From Anaerobiospirillum sp. NML120448 (GTDB lineage: Bacteria; Pseudomonadota; Gammaproteobacteria; Enterobacterales; Succinivibrionaceae): a DNA stretch of 60,635 nucleotides. The translations under genes and the position numbers were made by a program. The notes beneath the pieces are model-generated. The model made no database searches, was not told where the DNA came from, and saw only the letters and a program-made list of their open reading frames with translations. This document shows, one piece after another, positions 36,675 through 44,756 of this stretch (the first letter of the stretch is position 1; each line of letters starts with the position of its first letter). Location: positions 1-60,635 of the forward strand of contig NZ_JALKIM010000017.1 of the NCBI RefSeq assembly GCF_023050945.1, read 5' to 3'.

Positions 36675-37274
36675 ATGGGATGGCTCAACCTTGCTCATTT
36701 TATTGACTGTAGTGAGGCCGAAGGCCCTGGCAAGCGCTTTGTAATTTGGGTGCAAGGCTGTTTAATGAACTGCCCTAAATGCTGCAATCAAGATATGCTG
36801 CCTATTAAGCCTGCAAATATTATGAGCACCGATGAAGTCATTGCTCTCATTAATCAGGCTTATAAGCAACATCATATTGAGGGCATTACCTTATTAGGAG
36901 GTGAGCCCTTTTTACAAGCCAAAGGCTTAGTTATCGTGGCCAAGGCTTGTAAAGATTTAGGGTTAAGCGTGATGTGTTTTACTGGCTACACTTATGAAAG
37001 CTTATTAAGCACCAAGACTATAGATGGTGCTCAAGAGTTGTTAGCTTATATTGATGTTTTAGTCGATGGGCCTTTTAAAGAAAACTTGCCAGAGGATAAA
37101 CGTAATTGGGTGGGCTCTACTAATCAAAGATTTATTTATCTTAGCAATTGTTATAATTCCTCTATAGAGCACCAACCAACCATGACCCAAGAGTGGCGTA
37201 TTGATCTTAATGGATCAATTAAGATCAATGGCACTCCTTATCTTATGCACTTTACTAGTGAAAACACACCATAA
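36675..37274 (+). CDS. Radical-SAM 4Fe-4S activase-like protein (NrdG/PflA type)
   Basis: The 199 residues carry CX3CX2C in GCLMNCPKCCN (Cys 29, 33, 36), preceded by the EGPGKRFVIWVQG signature of glycyl-radical-enzyme activases, then LLGGEPFLQ for SAM binding and CFTGYTYESL and DVLVDGPF as in NrdG. Proper NrdG/PflA proteins activate an anaerobic ribonucleotide reductase or formate lyase, but no glycyl-radical enzyme is encoded nearby. Similar small radical-SAM proteins occur beside AAA+ ATPases and DUF1257/DUF2997 genes in unexplored operons. It is the last gene of the cluster, 9 bases after the AAA+ gene, with GGAG before the ATG. Confidence 0.85.
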   Translation: MGWLNLAHFIDCSEAEGPGKRFVIWVQGCLMNCPKCCNQDMLPIKPANIMSTDEVIALINQAYKQHHIEGITLLGGEPFLQAKGLVIVAKACKDLGLSVMCFTGYTYESLLSTKTIDGAQELLAYIDVLVDGPFKENLPEDKRNWVGSTNQRFIYLSNCYNSSIEHQPTMTQEWRIDLNGSIKINGTPYLMHFTSENTP

Positions 37275-37963
37275 ACGATCACACCGCCTGGCTGCCAGGC
37301 AGCCAGGCTGCCAAGCAGACAGGCAGCCATGCTGTATAGCTGCCTGGCTGTTTGGCTCTCTGGAGCCAGTCTATCTGCCCTCCACAAAGCCTAGCAGGCT
37401 AGCTGTCTAGCAACTCTCATTTGCTAGGATCTTAGCTGTAAAAAAAGCTAATAAATTTTTCCACTGATCCATTATTGTGAAAATGCATTTATCTTTCTTT
37501 TTATGTGTTATCTATTTATTAGCGATTATCCTTATTCATAGGCCAATAGTGACAAGAAAAACCCCTTATTTTTGGGTAAAAACGAGAACTTAAGCATATT
37601 GTAATTTTCAATTTGGTTAACTTTCTCACAGCGTAACGATTTTTTACTTGCCACTATATAGCAATTTATGGATAATGCAGGGCTTAAATTATAGTCGTAC
37701 CTTAAAATAAGGCTGGAACAAGCTTTTTACACGATTTGTTAAGTTACTTTTTTCTAAGGAGTGATTGCTCTTTAGTGCTTATTAATTAGAGCCAGAAAAA
37801 ACTTAATCAGGGTTTAACCTAAAGTACACTTTTTAACTGGCTAGACATGCTAATATGTCTTGATTTGCTAAACATAATTGGCACAGATTTGTTAATAATC
37901 ACTTACTAAATATCTAAGAGCTTAAAGCTTTATGATATTTACAAGTTAATAAGGAAATGAGTT
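37275..37963. other. Intergenic region upstream of dksA with a GC-rich palindromic tract
   Basis: About 690 bases without a credible gene. The first 140 bases are packed with CTGGCTGCC/GGCAGCCAG repeats and palindromes, in sharp contrast to the AT-rich surroundings. The rest is AT-rich and should hold the dksA promoter. AGACAT/ATGTCT half-sites (37843-37860) are also seen. Confidence 0.6.
37286..37346. repeat. GC-rich nested palindromes
   Basis: GCCTGGCTGCC (37286-37296), one base, then GGCAGCCAGGC (37298-37308) form a perfect inverted repeat. A second, CAGGCAGC (37320-37327) with GCTGCCTG (37339-37346), follows. They may terminate the cluster transcript or bind a protein. Confidence 0.75.
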
Positions 37964-38419
37964 ATGAGTAACCTTACCCAGGAAGATTTAGACTCCATGT
38001 CCCCACTTGCGATTGCAGGTGTTAAGCCATACGTTGAGAAAGATGGCGAAGAGTACATGAATGATGCTCAAAAAGAGCACTTCCGCAAAATTTTAACTGC
38101 TTGGCGTGACCAGCTTCGCTCTGAGGTAGATCGTACTGTAGGTCACATGAAGAATGAGGCTGCTAACTTCCCAGATCCTGTAGATCGTGCCTCTCAAGAA
38201 GAAGAGTTTGCTTTAGAGTTACGTGCCCGTGATCGTGAGCGTAAGCTTATCAAGAAGATTGAAAAGACCTTACGTAAGCTTGATGACGACGAGTTTGGCT
38301 TCTGTGAGCAATGCGGTATTGAAATTGGCATTAAGCGCCTTGAGGCCCGTCCAACTGCCGATCTTTGCGTTGACTGCAAGTCCTTAGCTGAAATCAAAGA
38401 AAAGCAATACGGTGATTAG
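37964..38419 (+). CDS. dksA: RNA polymerase-binding transcription factor DksA
   Basis: DksA binds the RNA polymerase secondary channel and works with ppGpp in the stringent response. The 151 residues match the full-length protein: a coiled-coil tip with [26 protein letters not shown] (shown in outline; tip Asp and Ala of the DxxDxA motif as DPVDRA), and a C4 zinc finger with CEQCG and CVDCK. AAGGA precedes the ATG. It is followed by gluQ and pcnB, as in E. coli, though 490 bases separate it from gluQ. A hairpin at 38472-38492 probably ends its transcript. Confidence 0.97.
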   Translation: MSNLTQEDLDSMSPLAIAGVKPYVEKDGEEYMNDAQKEHFRKILTAWRDQLRSEVDRTVGHMKNEAANFPDPVDRASQEEEFALELRARDRERKLIKKIEKTLRKLDDDEFGFCEQCGIEIGIKRLEARPTADLCVDCKSLAEIKEKQYGD

Positions 38420-38913
38420 TAACTAATCACTAACTAATAGCCGCAAGACTAATCTTGCCTCATATACTCAGGCGCACTTTAAGAAAGTGCGCTTGGGTAT
38501 AAGACCTGCCTGCGCTCAGCATCGCACTCTTAATCTCCCTATCCCCTATCTCTTAAACAATAGCTACTCTTAATAGCCCACTATCTCCTCCTATACCTCA
38601 CTATCCGTAACAGGTCATGCCCCCATACCTAACATTCATGATAAGCACGGCTTTCCTCTATAAGCTTATTAGGCAAGCAAGCTTTGCGCAGCAAAGCAAG
38701 TTTTGCACAGCATAGCCCATTGGGTTTGGCAAAGCCTATGGGCACAGCAAAGCCCAACGGGCTTGGCTGTAGCCTATTGGGCAGTGCAGGGCCCGTGTGG
38801 CTTGGCTGTGGCCTATTGGGCTGGAGGTAAGGGGAAGGGCGAAGCTTGTTTTAGTCGAAGAGCTAAGCTTTTGTTAAAATTAGAAGGTCTCATTTTGGAT
38901 TTTGGTGAATATT
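38420..38913. other. Intergenic region dksA-gluQ with hairpin and GC-rich repeats
   Basis: About 490 bases. A hairpin after dksA (38472-38492), then low-complexity sequence, then at about 38660-38830 a repetitive tract of GCAAAGC, GCCCATTGGG and CCTATTGGGC units. An 81-residue open frame across it (38703-38948) is a product of the repeats and is not called. Confidence 0.55.
38472..38492 (+). terminator. Hairpin after dksA
   Basis: A 9-bp stem GCGCACTTT (38472-38480) and AAAGTGCGC (38484-38492) with a 3-base loop; the T run after it is poor, so termination may be inefficient. Confidence 0.5.
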
Positions 38914-40254
38914 ATGGCTTATTGTGGACGCTTTGCGCCATCACCTAGTGGTCGTTTGCATTGGGGATCATTAGTTTCTGGTTATGCCTCTTATTTTAGA
39001 GCTAAAAGTCAACAAGGTAGATTTATTGTCCGTATTGAGGACTTAGATTTTCCTCGTTGCCCCAAAGAAAATACCCCTATTGTCCTAGAGGAACTTGAGT
39101 TACTTGGCATTAAAAGTGACTGTAGCCCTATTATTCAATCAGAGCAATTGAGTAACTACCAAGAACTACTCTCTAAGCTTATTGATAGTAAACAAGCCTA
39201 CTATTGCACATGTAGCCGAGCCCAAATGAAAATGCGTCCTTGCTCTTGTCATGACAAGACTATACAAGAGCAAATTGCCAAGGGGCCACTTGATCATGTG
39301 GCTATTAGAATTGATCTTAGCCCTTATCTTACCCATCATAAGAGCTTTATTGATGGCAATTTAGGGCTCATTGAGCAAGCAACCTTAGACCATGAGCTAG
39401 CCCATAGTTTGGTCTTAAAACGTGCTGATAACATTATTGCCTACAATTTAGCAGTAGTACTTGATGACCATGATGAGCACATTAGTGAGGTGGTACGTGG
39501 CGCTGATATGCTTGATGCTACCTTTTTACAACTTTGTCTTTATGAGATCTTAGGCTATCAAGCACCAAGCTTTTTCCATGTGCCTTTAATAGTAGATCAC
39601 AGTGGCAATAAACTATCCAAGCAAAATAAAGCCCCTGCTGTATTAGTAACTAATGCTCCTCATCAGGCCTTAGCCCATACCTATCAGCTATTAGGTCAAA
39701 GTGACATTAAAAACGACTGCCACTATGTCACGCTCAATAAGCTCTATCAAGAACTAAGTGAACTTATTTCTACTAAGCTATCCCTGCTTAAAGGCAGCAC
39801 CTCAGCCTTAGATAAAAAAATACTCACTCTTCATCTTTGTGAGCCAGTTAATGCCCTACTAAGTTATGGCTACTCTTGCCTTGACCAAATAGCCGCTGGG
39901 GGAAGTCTGAGCGCAGAAGCAGGCACGAGCCTGAGCGCAGGCGAGGGCAAGGGCCATAGCGCTGACAAGAGCCAGAGCGCAGGCGTGAGCGTGCGCCAGG
40001 GCGAGGGCGAGGGCGCAAGCCTAAGCACAAGCGATAGCTTGGGCTTAGACTTGGGCTTGGGCGAATACATTTTAGGGGCGCATTATCTTGAGCCTAAGAT
40101 TTTAGGCTCTGGACTTATTAAGATGTTGGGGATTAATAGCAAGGATTACTTAACTATTATTAGCGAATATCGCTCTACTATGGATAAGCTTTTACAAACT
40201 CTTTGTGATAGCTTTAAAGAACAAAACATGCCGCATTGTGCGATTGTGATATAA
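38914..40254 (+). CDS. gluQ: Glutamyl-Q tRNA(Asp) synthetase GluQ
   Basis: GluQ attaches glutamate to queuosine of tRNA(Asp). The start is placed at ATG 38914, giving MAYCGRFAPSPSGRLHWGSL, the HIGH-like motif of the family; codons back to a TTG at 38902 lack support. The zinc-binding cysteines appear in YYCTCSRAQMKMRPCSCHD, and GNKLSKQN is the KMSKS equivalent. The protein (about 446 residues) exceeds the usual 300 because of an insertion of about 60 residues rich in Gly, Ser, Ala and Glu (nucleotides 39895-40065), encoded by a GC-rich repeat unlike the rest of the gene. The catalytic core is intact, so function is expected. The dksA-gluQ-pcnB order is conserved. Confidence 0.93.
   Translation: MAYCGRFAPSPSGRLHWGSLVSGYASYFRAKSQQGRFIVRIEDLDFPRCPKENTPIVLEELELLGIKSDCSPIIQSEQLSNYQELLSKLIDSKQAYYCTCSRAQMKMRPCSCHDKTIQEQIAKGPLDHVAIRIDLSPYLTHHKSFIDGNLGLIEQATLDHELAHSLVLKRADNIIAYNLAVVLDDHDEHISEVVRGADMLDATFLQLCLYEILGYQAPSFFHVPLIVDHSGNKLSKQNKAPAVLVTNAPHQALAHTYQLLGQSDIKNDCHYVTLNKLYQELSELISTKLSLLKGSTSALDKKILTLHLCEPVNALLSYGYSCLDQIAAGGSLSAEAGTSLSAGEGKGHSADKSQSAGVSVRQGEGEGASLSTSDSLGLDLGLGEYILGAHYLEPKILGSGLIKMLGINSKDYLTIISEYRSTMDKLLQTLCDSFKEQNMPHCAIVI
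39895..40065 (+). repeat. GC-rich low-complexity insertion inside gluQ
   Basis: Repeated AGCGCAGGC, GAGGGC and AAGAGCC-like units encode a Gly/Ser/Ala/Glu-rich loop in the C-terminal region of GluQ. The composition resembles the GC-rich intergenic tracts. Confidence 0.7.
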
Positions 40255-40798
40255 TGCGGCTGAATTTAGTATTGCAGCATTATTTTAAGGCTGTAGTACT
40301 TGGCGAATTAAGCTGAGCTTAGTTTAAGTTTAAATTAAGCCATGAGCTCTTATCTTATTGTTTTATTAACTAAGCTCTAAGCGCTCAAATTAGATGAATT
40401 ACACTTTTTGTCTTAGTTTTACACTACATAAGGTAAATCTAAAAGGTAAATTACGTACCATACTTTAAAGTACGAGCTGATCTCTTTATAGATTGAGCGC
40501 CCTTATTTTAGGGAATTGTCAATTTATCTTAAGGACAACTGTTAGTTGATAGCATTAAAGCTGTTAATACCTAATCTAGTTGGTAAAACATATAAGCTCC
40601 AAAAAGATTGATAACTATTTAATTTTCAGCTCAATTCTTGTAGGTTCCCCTGATATTTTACTTGGAGAGCTTTTGTTCTCAGCCTATCGTGATAACTTTA
40701 CTTATTAATGGAAACGATAGCTTTGCCTTAGTGATAAGAGCCTCGAAGTAAAATATTAGGAGAACCAGACTTCTTTATGAGATTTGAGGTACATAAAA
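40255..40798. other. Intergenic region gluQ-pcnB, structured leader of pcnB
   Basis: About 540 bases, AT-rich at first, with GCCGCATT/AATGCGGC arms around the gluQ stop (40230-40260), then a large inverted repeat (40643-40766) just before pcnB. No small gene is supported. Confidence 0.6.
40643..40766 (+). promoter_or_regulatory. Large stem-loop in the pcnB leader
   Basis: The 21-base arms at 40643-40663 and 40746-40766 pair with only two mismatches, enclosing an inner hairpin CTATCGT/ACGATAG (40684-40690 with 40714-40720). The 3' arm contains AGGAG (40758-40762). It could be a cis-acting RNA control element or a small inverted-repeat element. Confidence 0.55.
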
Positions 40799-42307
40799 AT
40801 TTCTGCCTTACTCCCAGGTCTTGAAGACCTATTAAAGAAGCACAAAGCTTTGGTAACTAAAGAAGGCCAGCATAAGCTGGTTTTAGATGCCAGCCAACAT
40901 CAACTACCAACTGAAAAGATCTCTAAATTTGCTATTAAAGTTATTAAAAGACTTAAGCAAGCAGGTTATGAGGCCTATTTAGTAGGCGGTGGTGTTCGTG
41001 ATTTATTACTTGGCAAAACACCAAAGGACTTTGACGTTTCAACTAATGCTACTCCAGAGCAGGTACGTCGTTTATTTAATAATGCACGTATTATTGGACG
41101 CCGCTTTAAGATTGTTCATATCGTTTATTCCAACAACGATATTATTGAAGTAACTACTTTCCGCGGTGGCAATGCTAATAAGGTACAAGTATCTCGCCCT
41201 GTAGCAAGCGATAGCAAGCGTTTTGACGTACAAATTACCTCTGAGGGTATGTTAGTACGTGATAACAGCTATGGTAAGCGTATTGAAGAAGACGCTCAGC
41301 GTCGTGACTTTACCATTAATGCTATTTACTTAGACATTCAAACTGGAGAGCTTATCGATCTTCATGGTGGTCTTTATGATTTAACCCATGGCGTTATCGA
41401 TATTATTGGTGATCCTGAAACCCGCTATCGTGAAGATCCTGTTCGTATCTTACGTGCAGCACGTTTTAGCGCCAAATTAGGTTTCCAATTATCTGATCGT
41501 ACTAGAAACAGTATTGAGCCTTGCGCAAAATTACTGTCTCAAGTAGCTCCTGCTCGTATGTACGATGAGGTTAATAAGCTCTTTTTAACAGGTCATGCTC
41601 AAGCTAGTTTCAAGGTTTTAACCTCACTTGGTTTATTTGGTCATCTCTTTACCTTATCTGAGATGCTATTAAACTCTAGCTCTTGCCGTGATCTCTTAAA
41701 TTACGCTTTTGCTAGCACCGATCAGCGCTTCCATGAGGGTAAGTGCAATAAGCCGCACTTCTTATATGCCATTATTTTATGGAATGAGTTCTTATGGAAC
41801 TTCTATGAAGTCCGTGACGACTTAATGTTTAGTGCTGAAAATATTAACTATAAGAGCTTAATCTCTTTCTTGGCTTCTCAAGTAGTAATCAACCAATACA
41901 GCATTACTGCTATGCCAGAGCAGATCATTCGCTCTATAGCTTTACTATGGCGCTTACAATTCTTGCTCGAATCCAAAGAGCCTAAGAAGTATGTAAAAGA
42001 GACTACCTCTTACCATAGTTTCCGTGCTGCATTTGACTTATTTAAGCTTCGTGCTCAATTTGATAAGAGCTTAGCCTCACGAGTTGAGTTCTGGCAGCCT
42101 TATTATGATAAGTGCAAGTTAGAAGCTGAAAAGCGCTCTCGTGAGGAGCGAGCTTCTCGAGATGATCGTCGTAACTCTCGTCGTAACGCTTCACGCAATA
42201 ATCGTAAAGACCGTCACGATGCTGAAAAAGAGTTCCCGATCTATGACTCACCAGCCTCTATCAATAAGGCTCGTAGCTGGCGTAAGTCCATGAACTTAGA
42301 GCCATAA
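40799..42307 (+). CDS. pcnB: Poly(A) polymerase I PcnB, likely AUU start
   Basis: PcnB adds 3' poly(A) tails that promote RNA decay. The nucleotidyltransferase signature is clear: YLVGGGVRDLLLGKTPKDFDVSTNATPEQVRRLF (given in parts: GGGVRDLLLG and DFDV), RRFKIVHI, RRDFTINAI and EDPVRILRAARF. The C-terminus is Arg-rich (about 45 residues) as in E. coli. No in-frame ATG occurs before about residue 157. GAGG (40786-40789) is nine bases before an ATT at 40799, matching the known AUU start of E. coli pcnB, so I place the start there (502 residues). A TTG at 40784 is the alternative. The start precedes the conserved domain by about 45 residues, as expected. Confidence 0.92.
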   Translation: MSALLPGLEDLLKKHKALVTKEGQHKLVLDASQHQLPTEKISKFAIKVIKRLKQAGYEAYLVGGGVRDLLLGKTPKDFDVSTNATPEQVRRLFNNARIIGRRFKIVHIVYSNNDIIEVTTFRGGNANKVQVSRPVASDSKRFDVQITSEGMLVRDNSYGKRIEEDAQRRDFTINAIYLDIQTGELIDLHGGLYDLTHGVIDIIGDPETRYREDPVRILRAARFSAKLGFQLSDRTRNSIEPCAKLLSQVAPARMYDEVNKLFLTGHAQASFKVLTSLGLFGHLFTLSEMLLNSSSCRDLLNYAFASTDQRFHEGKCNKPHFLYAIILWNEFLWNFYEVRDDLMFSAENINYKSLISFLASQVVINQYSITAMPEQIIRSIALLWRLQFLLESKEPKKYVKETTSYHSFRAAFDLFKLRAQFDKSLASRVEFWQPYYDKCKLEAEKRSREERASRDDRRNSRRNASRNNRKDRHDAEKEFPIYDSPASINKARSWRKSMNLEP

Positions 42308-42335
42308 ATCATTAGGCTTACCCCTACATTATTTA

Positions 42336-42378
42336 AAGGCCAAAGCTAGTAGCCCCTATCAAGCTACACTTTGGCCTT
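42336..42378 (+). terminator. Hairpin terminator after pcnB
   Basis: Arms AAGGCCAAAG (42336-42345) and CTTTGGCCTT (42369-42378) are the same as those after miaB; the loops differ. A modest T run follows, and folK starts 33 bases later. Confidence 0.6.
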
Positions 42379-42411
42379 AATTCTGTTTGCACCTAAGTGC
42401 AAGGACTATCT

Positions 42412-42921
42412 ATGCAAGCTATTATTGCCCTTGGTTCTAACATGGGTCAAAGTATAGAGACCTTAACAGAGGCGCTAAAGGCCATCAACAATATTGACGG
42501 CGTAACCATAGTTAAAGCCTCTTCTTTATATCGCACTAAACCTGTAGGTTATCTTGACCAAGATGACTTTATTAATGCTGTTATTGAGCTTGAGATTTCT
42601 ATCTTACCTATGGATCTTTATGATAACTTAGCTAAGATAGAACTTGATTTTGGTCGAGTTCGTTTGATTAAAAATGGTCCACGTACTCTAGATTTAGATG
42701 TCATTAGCTGTGATAATTTGCTAAGCGATGATCCTAAATTAATTTTGCCTCATCCACGTGCTCAAGAGCGTGCTTTTGTCATTGTGCCTATGAGTGAAAT
42801 TGTCCCTAATCATGTCTTTGCAGATAGTAAGTTAAGTGTGCTACAAGTACTAGCAAAACTACCAGTAAAAGACGTTCAAGAAATTATTAAGCTTGAGCAA
42901 AATTGGGCTCAGATAGTTTAA
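42412..42921 (+). CDS. folK: 2-amino-4-hydroxy-6-hydroxymethyldihydropteridine pyrophosphokinase FolK
   Basis: FolK makes the pyrophosphorylated pterin for dihydropteroate synthesis in the folate pathway. The ATG at 42412 (169 residues) follows AAGGA and gives the usual start MQAIIALGSNMG. Family signatures are KASSLYRTKPVGYLDQDDFINAVIELE and GPRTLDLDVI, with LPHPRAQERAFVIVP near the end, all in place. Length is normal. Its position after pcnB is the same as in E. coli. The next gene, pth, starts 28 bases downstream, so the two are probably co-transcribed. Confidence 0.96.
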   Translation: MQAIIALGSNMGQSIETLTEALKAINNIDGVTIVKASSLYRTKPVGYLDQDDFINAVIELEISILPMDLYDNLAKIELDFGRVRLIKNGPRTLDLDVISCDNLLSDDPKLILPHPRAQERAFVIVPMSEIVPNHVFADSKLSVLQVLAKLPVKDVQEIIKLEQNWAQIV

Positions 42922-42949
42922 TTTAAGCTTTTATTTAACAAGATATCTT

Positions 42950-43549
42950 ATGGCAGCTAATAACACTATTAAATTGATTGTTGGTTTAGGCAATGTAGGA
43001 GCTAAGTATGACCATACCCGCCATAATATGGGCTATGATCTCTTAGAGCTCATTGCACGCAAGTACAATATTAGCCTCCAACCTAATAGCAAGTTTTCAG
43101 GCTTACATGGTAAGGGTATGATTGAGGGCCATGAGGTTCACTTGCTTTTCCCTACTACCTTCATGAATGAATCAGGTAGAGCTGTAGGTGCCTTATGCAA
43201 TTTCTTTAAAATTGCTCCTCAAGAAATTTTAGTTTTACATGATGAACTGGATTTAGCCCCAGGCCAGATGAAACTAAAATTTGGAGGTGGCCTAGCTGGT
43301 CATAACGGCCTAAAATCAATTACAGCTAATTTAAGCGGTAGCCAAGACTACTATCGTTTACGTATTGGTATTGGCAAAGGCCCAGACACTTATTCATGGG
43401 TTCTTGGTAAACCAAGCCCTACTGATCGTGCTTTAATTGAAGAGACTTTGGATGCTGCCACCATCAGCATTGGCACTATTTTTACTCAAGGCATTACCAA
43501 AGCAACCAGCGCTATTAATGGTTTCAAGCCGCTCCAGTGGCAAAAATAA
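42950..43549 (+). CDS. pth: Peptidyl-tRNA hydrolase Pth
   Basis: Pth releases peptides from dropped-off peptidyl-tRNA. The 199 residues include VGLGNVGAKYDHTRHNMGYDLL with the catalytic His and conserved Asn, TFMNESGRAV, LVLHDELDLAPG and GGGLAGHNGLKSI, all signature segments. The length matches the E. coli protein (194). The ribosome binding site is weak (AAGATA). It lies between folK and ychF; pth-ychF is a widely conserved pair. Confidence 0.97.
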   Translation: MAANNTIKLIVGLGNVGAKYDHTRHNMGYDLLELIARKYNISLQPNSKFSGLHGKGMIEGHEVHLLFPTTFMNESGRAVGALCNFFKIAPQEILVLHDELDLAPGQMKLKFGGGLAGHNGLKSITANLSGSQDYYRLRIGIGKGPDTYSWVLGKPSPTDRALIEETLDAATISIGTIFTQGITKATSAINGFKPLQWQK

Positions 43550-43601
43550 TAGCTAAGCACCAAATTACTTTAACTTTAACTCATATACTTGAGGTATTAA
43601 C

Positions 43602-44696
43602 ATGGGTTTTAACTGTGGTATCGTTGGTTTACCAAATGTGGGTAAATCTACCTTATTTAACGCTTTAACCAAGGCTGGCATCGCAGCAGAAAACTTCCCA
43701 TTCTGCACCATTGATCCAAATACAGGTATTGTTCCTGTTCCTGATGTACGCTTAGATCAAATTGCTGCTATTGTTAAGCCACAGAAAGTTGTTCCAACAG
43801 CTATGGAATTTGTGGATATTGCAGGTTTAGTTAAGGGCGCTGCTGCTGGTGAAGGCTTAGGTAATAAGTTCCTATCTAACATTCGTGAAACTGATGCTAT
43901 TGCCCATGTAGTAAGATGCTTTGACGATCCTAATGTAATCCACGTAAATGGCAAGGTTAACCCTGTTGATGACGTTGAAGTTATCAACACTGAGCTTGCT
44001 ATTGCTGACTTAGAAGTTGCTGATAAGGCTCTCCAGCGCTTAGAGAAGAGAGCTCGCACAGGTGGCGATAAGGAAGCTTTAGCTCAGGTTATTGCTCTTG
44101 AAAAGGTAAAGCCAGCACTAGAACAAGGCAAGATGTTACGTGCTGTTGAGTTTACTCAAGAAGACTTAGCTGCTATGAAGGGCTTTAACTTCTTAACCTT
44201 AAAGCCAATGATGTATATTGCCAACGTTTCTGAGGATGGCTTTGAAAATAATCCATATTTAGATGGTTTACGTGAGTATGCTCAAAAGGAAGGCTCTATT
44301 GTAGTTCCTGTAAGTGCTTCTATTGAGGCTGACTTAGCTACTATGGAAGAGGAAGATCGCAAAGAGTTTATGGAGAGCATGGGTCTTGAAGAGCCTGGCT
44401 TAAACCGTGTAATTCGTGCAGGTTATCAGCTCTTAGGTCTACAAACCTTCTTTACTGCTGGCGTTAAGGAAGTTCGTGCTTGGACTGTTAAGGTTGGCGC
44501 AACCGCTCCACAAGCTGCAGGTAAGATTCACTCTGACTTTGAGCGTGGCTTCATTCGTGCCCAAACTATTGCCTTTGATGACTTTATTAAGTACAACGGC
44601 GAGGCTGGCGCTAAAGAGGCTGGTAAATTACGCTCTGAGGGTAAGGACTATATTGTACAAGACGGCGACCTCTTTGAGTTCCTCTTTAATGTATAA
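43602..44696 (+). CDS. ychF: Ribosome-binding ATPase YchF (OLA1 family)
   Basis: YchF is a P-loop ATPase of the Obg-related group with a C-terminal TGS domain. The 364 residues show [15 protein letters not shown] (Walker A), [22 protein letters not shown] (switch region) and the TGS segment near [17 protein letters not shown], ending DLFEFLFNV, as in E. coli. GAGG precedes the ATG. It is downstream of pth, as usual. It affects stress adaptation and possibly leaderless mRNA translation in other species. Confidence 0.97.
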   Translation: MGFNCGIVGLPNVGKSTLFNALTKAGIAAENFPFCTIDPNTGIVPVPDVRLDQIAAIVKPQKVVPTAMEFVDIAGLVKGAAAGEGLGNKFLSNIRETDAIAHVVRCFDDPNVIHVNGKVNPVDDVEVINTELAIADLEVADKALQRLEKRARTGGDKEALAQVIALEKVKPALEQGKMLRAVEFTQEDLAAMKGFNFLTLKPMMYIANVSEDGFENNPYLDGLREYAQKEGSIVVPVSASIEADLATMEEEDRKEFMESMGLEEPGLNRVIRAGYQLLGLQTFFTAGVKEVRAWTVKVGATAPQAAGKIHSDFERGFIRAQTIAFDDFIKYNGEAGAKEAGKLRSEGKDYIVQDGDLFEFLFNV

Positions 44697-44714
44697 GACT
44701 AGTCTTTAGCTTAA

Positions 44715-44756
44715 TGAAAAAAAGCCCTGCTTGAATCCTTGCAGGGCTTTTTTTTA
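44715..44756. terminator. Bidirectional terminator between ychF and the GNAT gene
   Basis: Arms AAAAAAAGCCCTGC (44717-44730) and GCAGGGCTTTTTTT (44741-44754). It overlaps the 3' end of the minus-strand gene by a few bases. Confidence 0.9.

Noticed and set aside
36675-37274. Calling the radical-SAM gene nrdG
   Set aside because: No nrdD is adjacent and the context is an AAA+ gene cluster; the specific name would overstate the evidence.
38703-38948. 81-codon frame before gluQ
   Set aside because: Built from intergenic repeats and overlapping the gluQ start in another frame.
40777-40824. Short frame (15 codons) overlapping the pcnB start
   Set aside because: AGGAG is too far from its ATG, and no regulatory pattern such as repeated rare codons is visible; worth recalling only if pcnB leader translation is shown.
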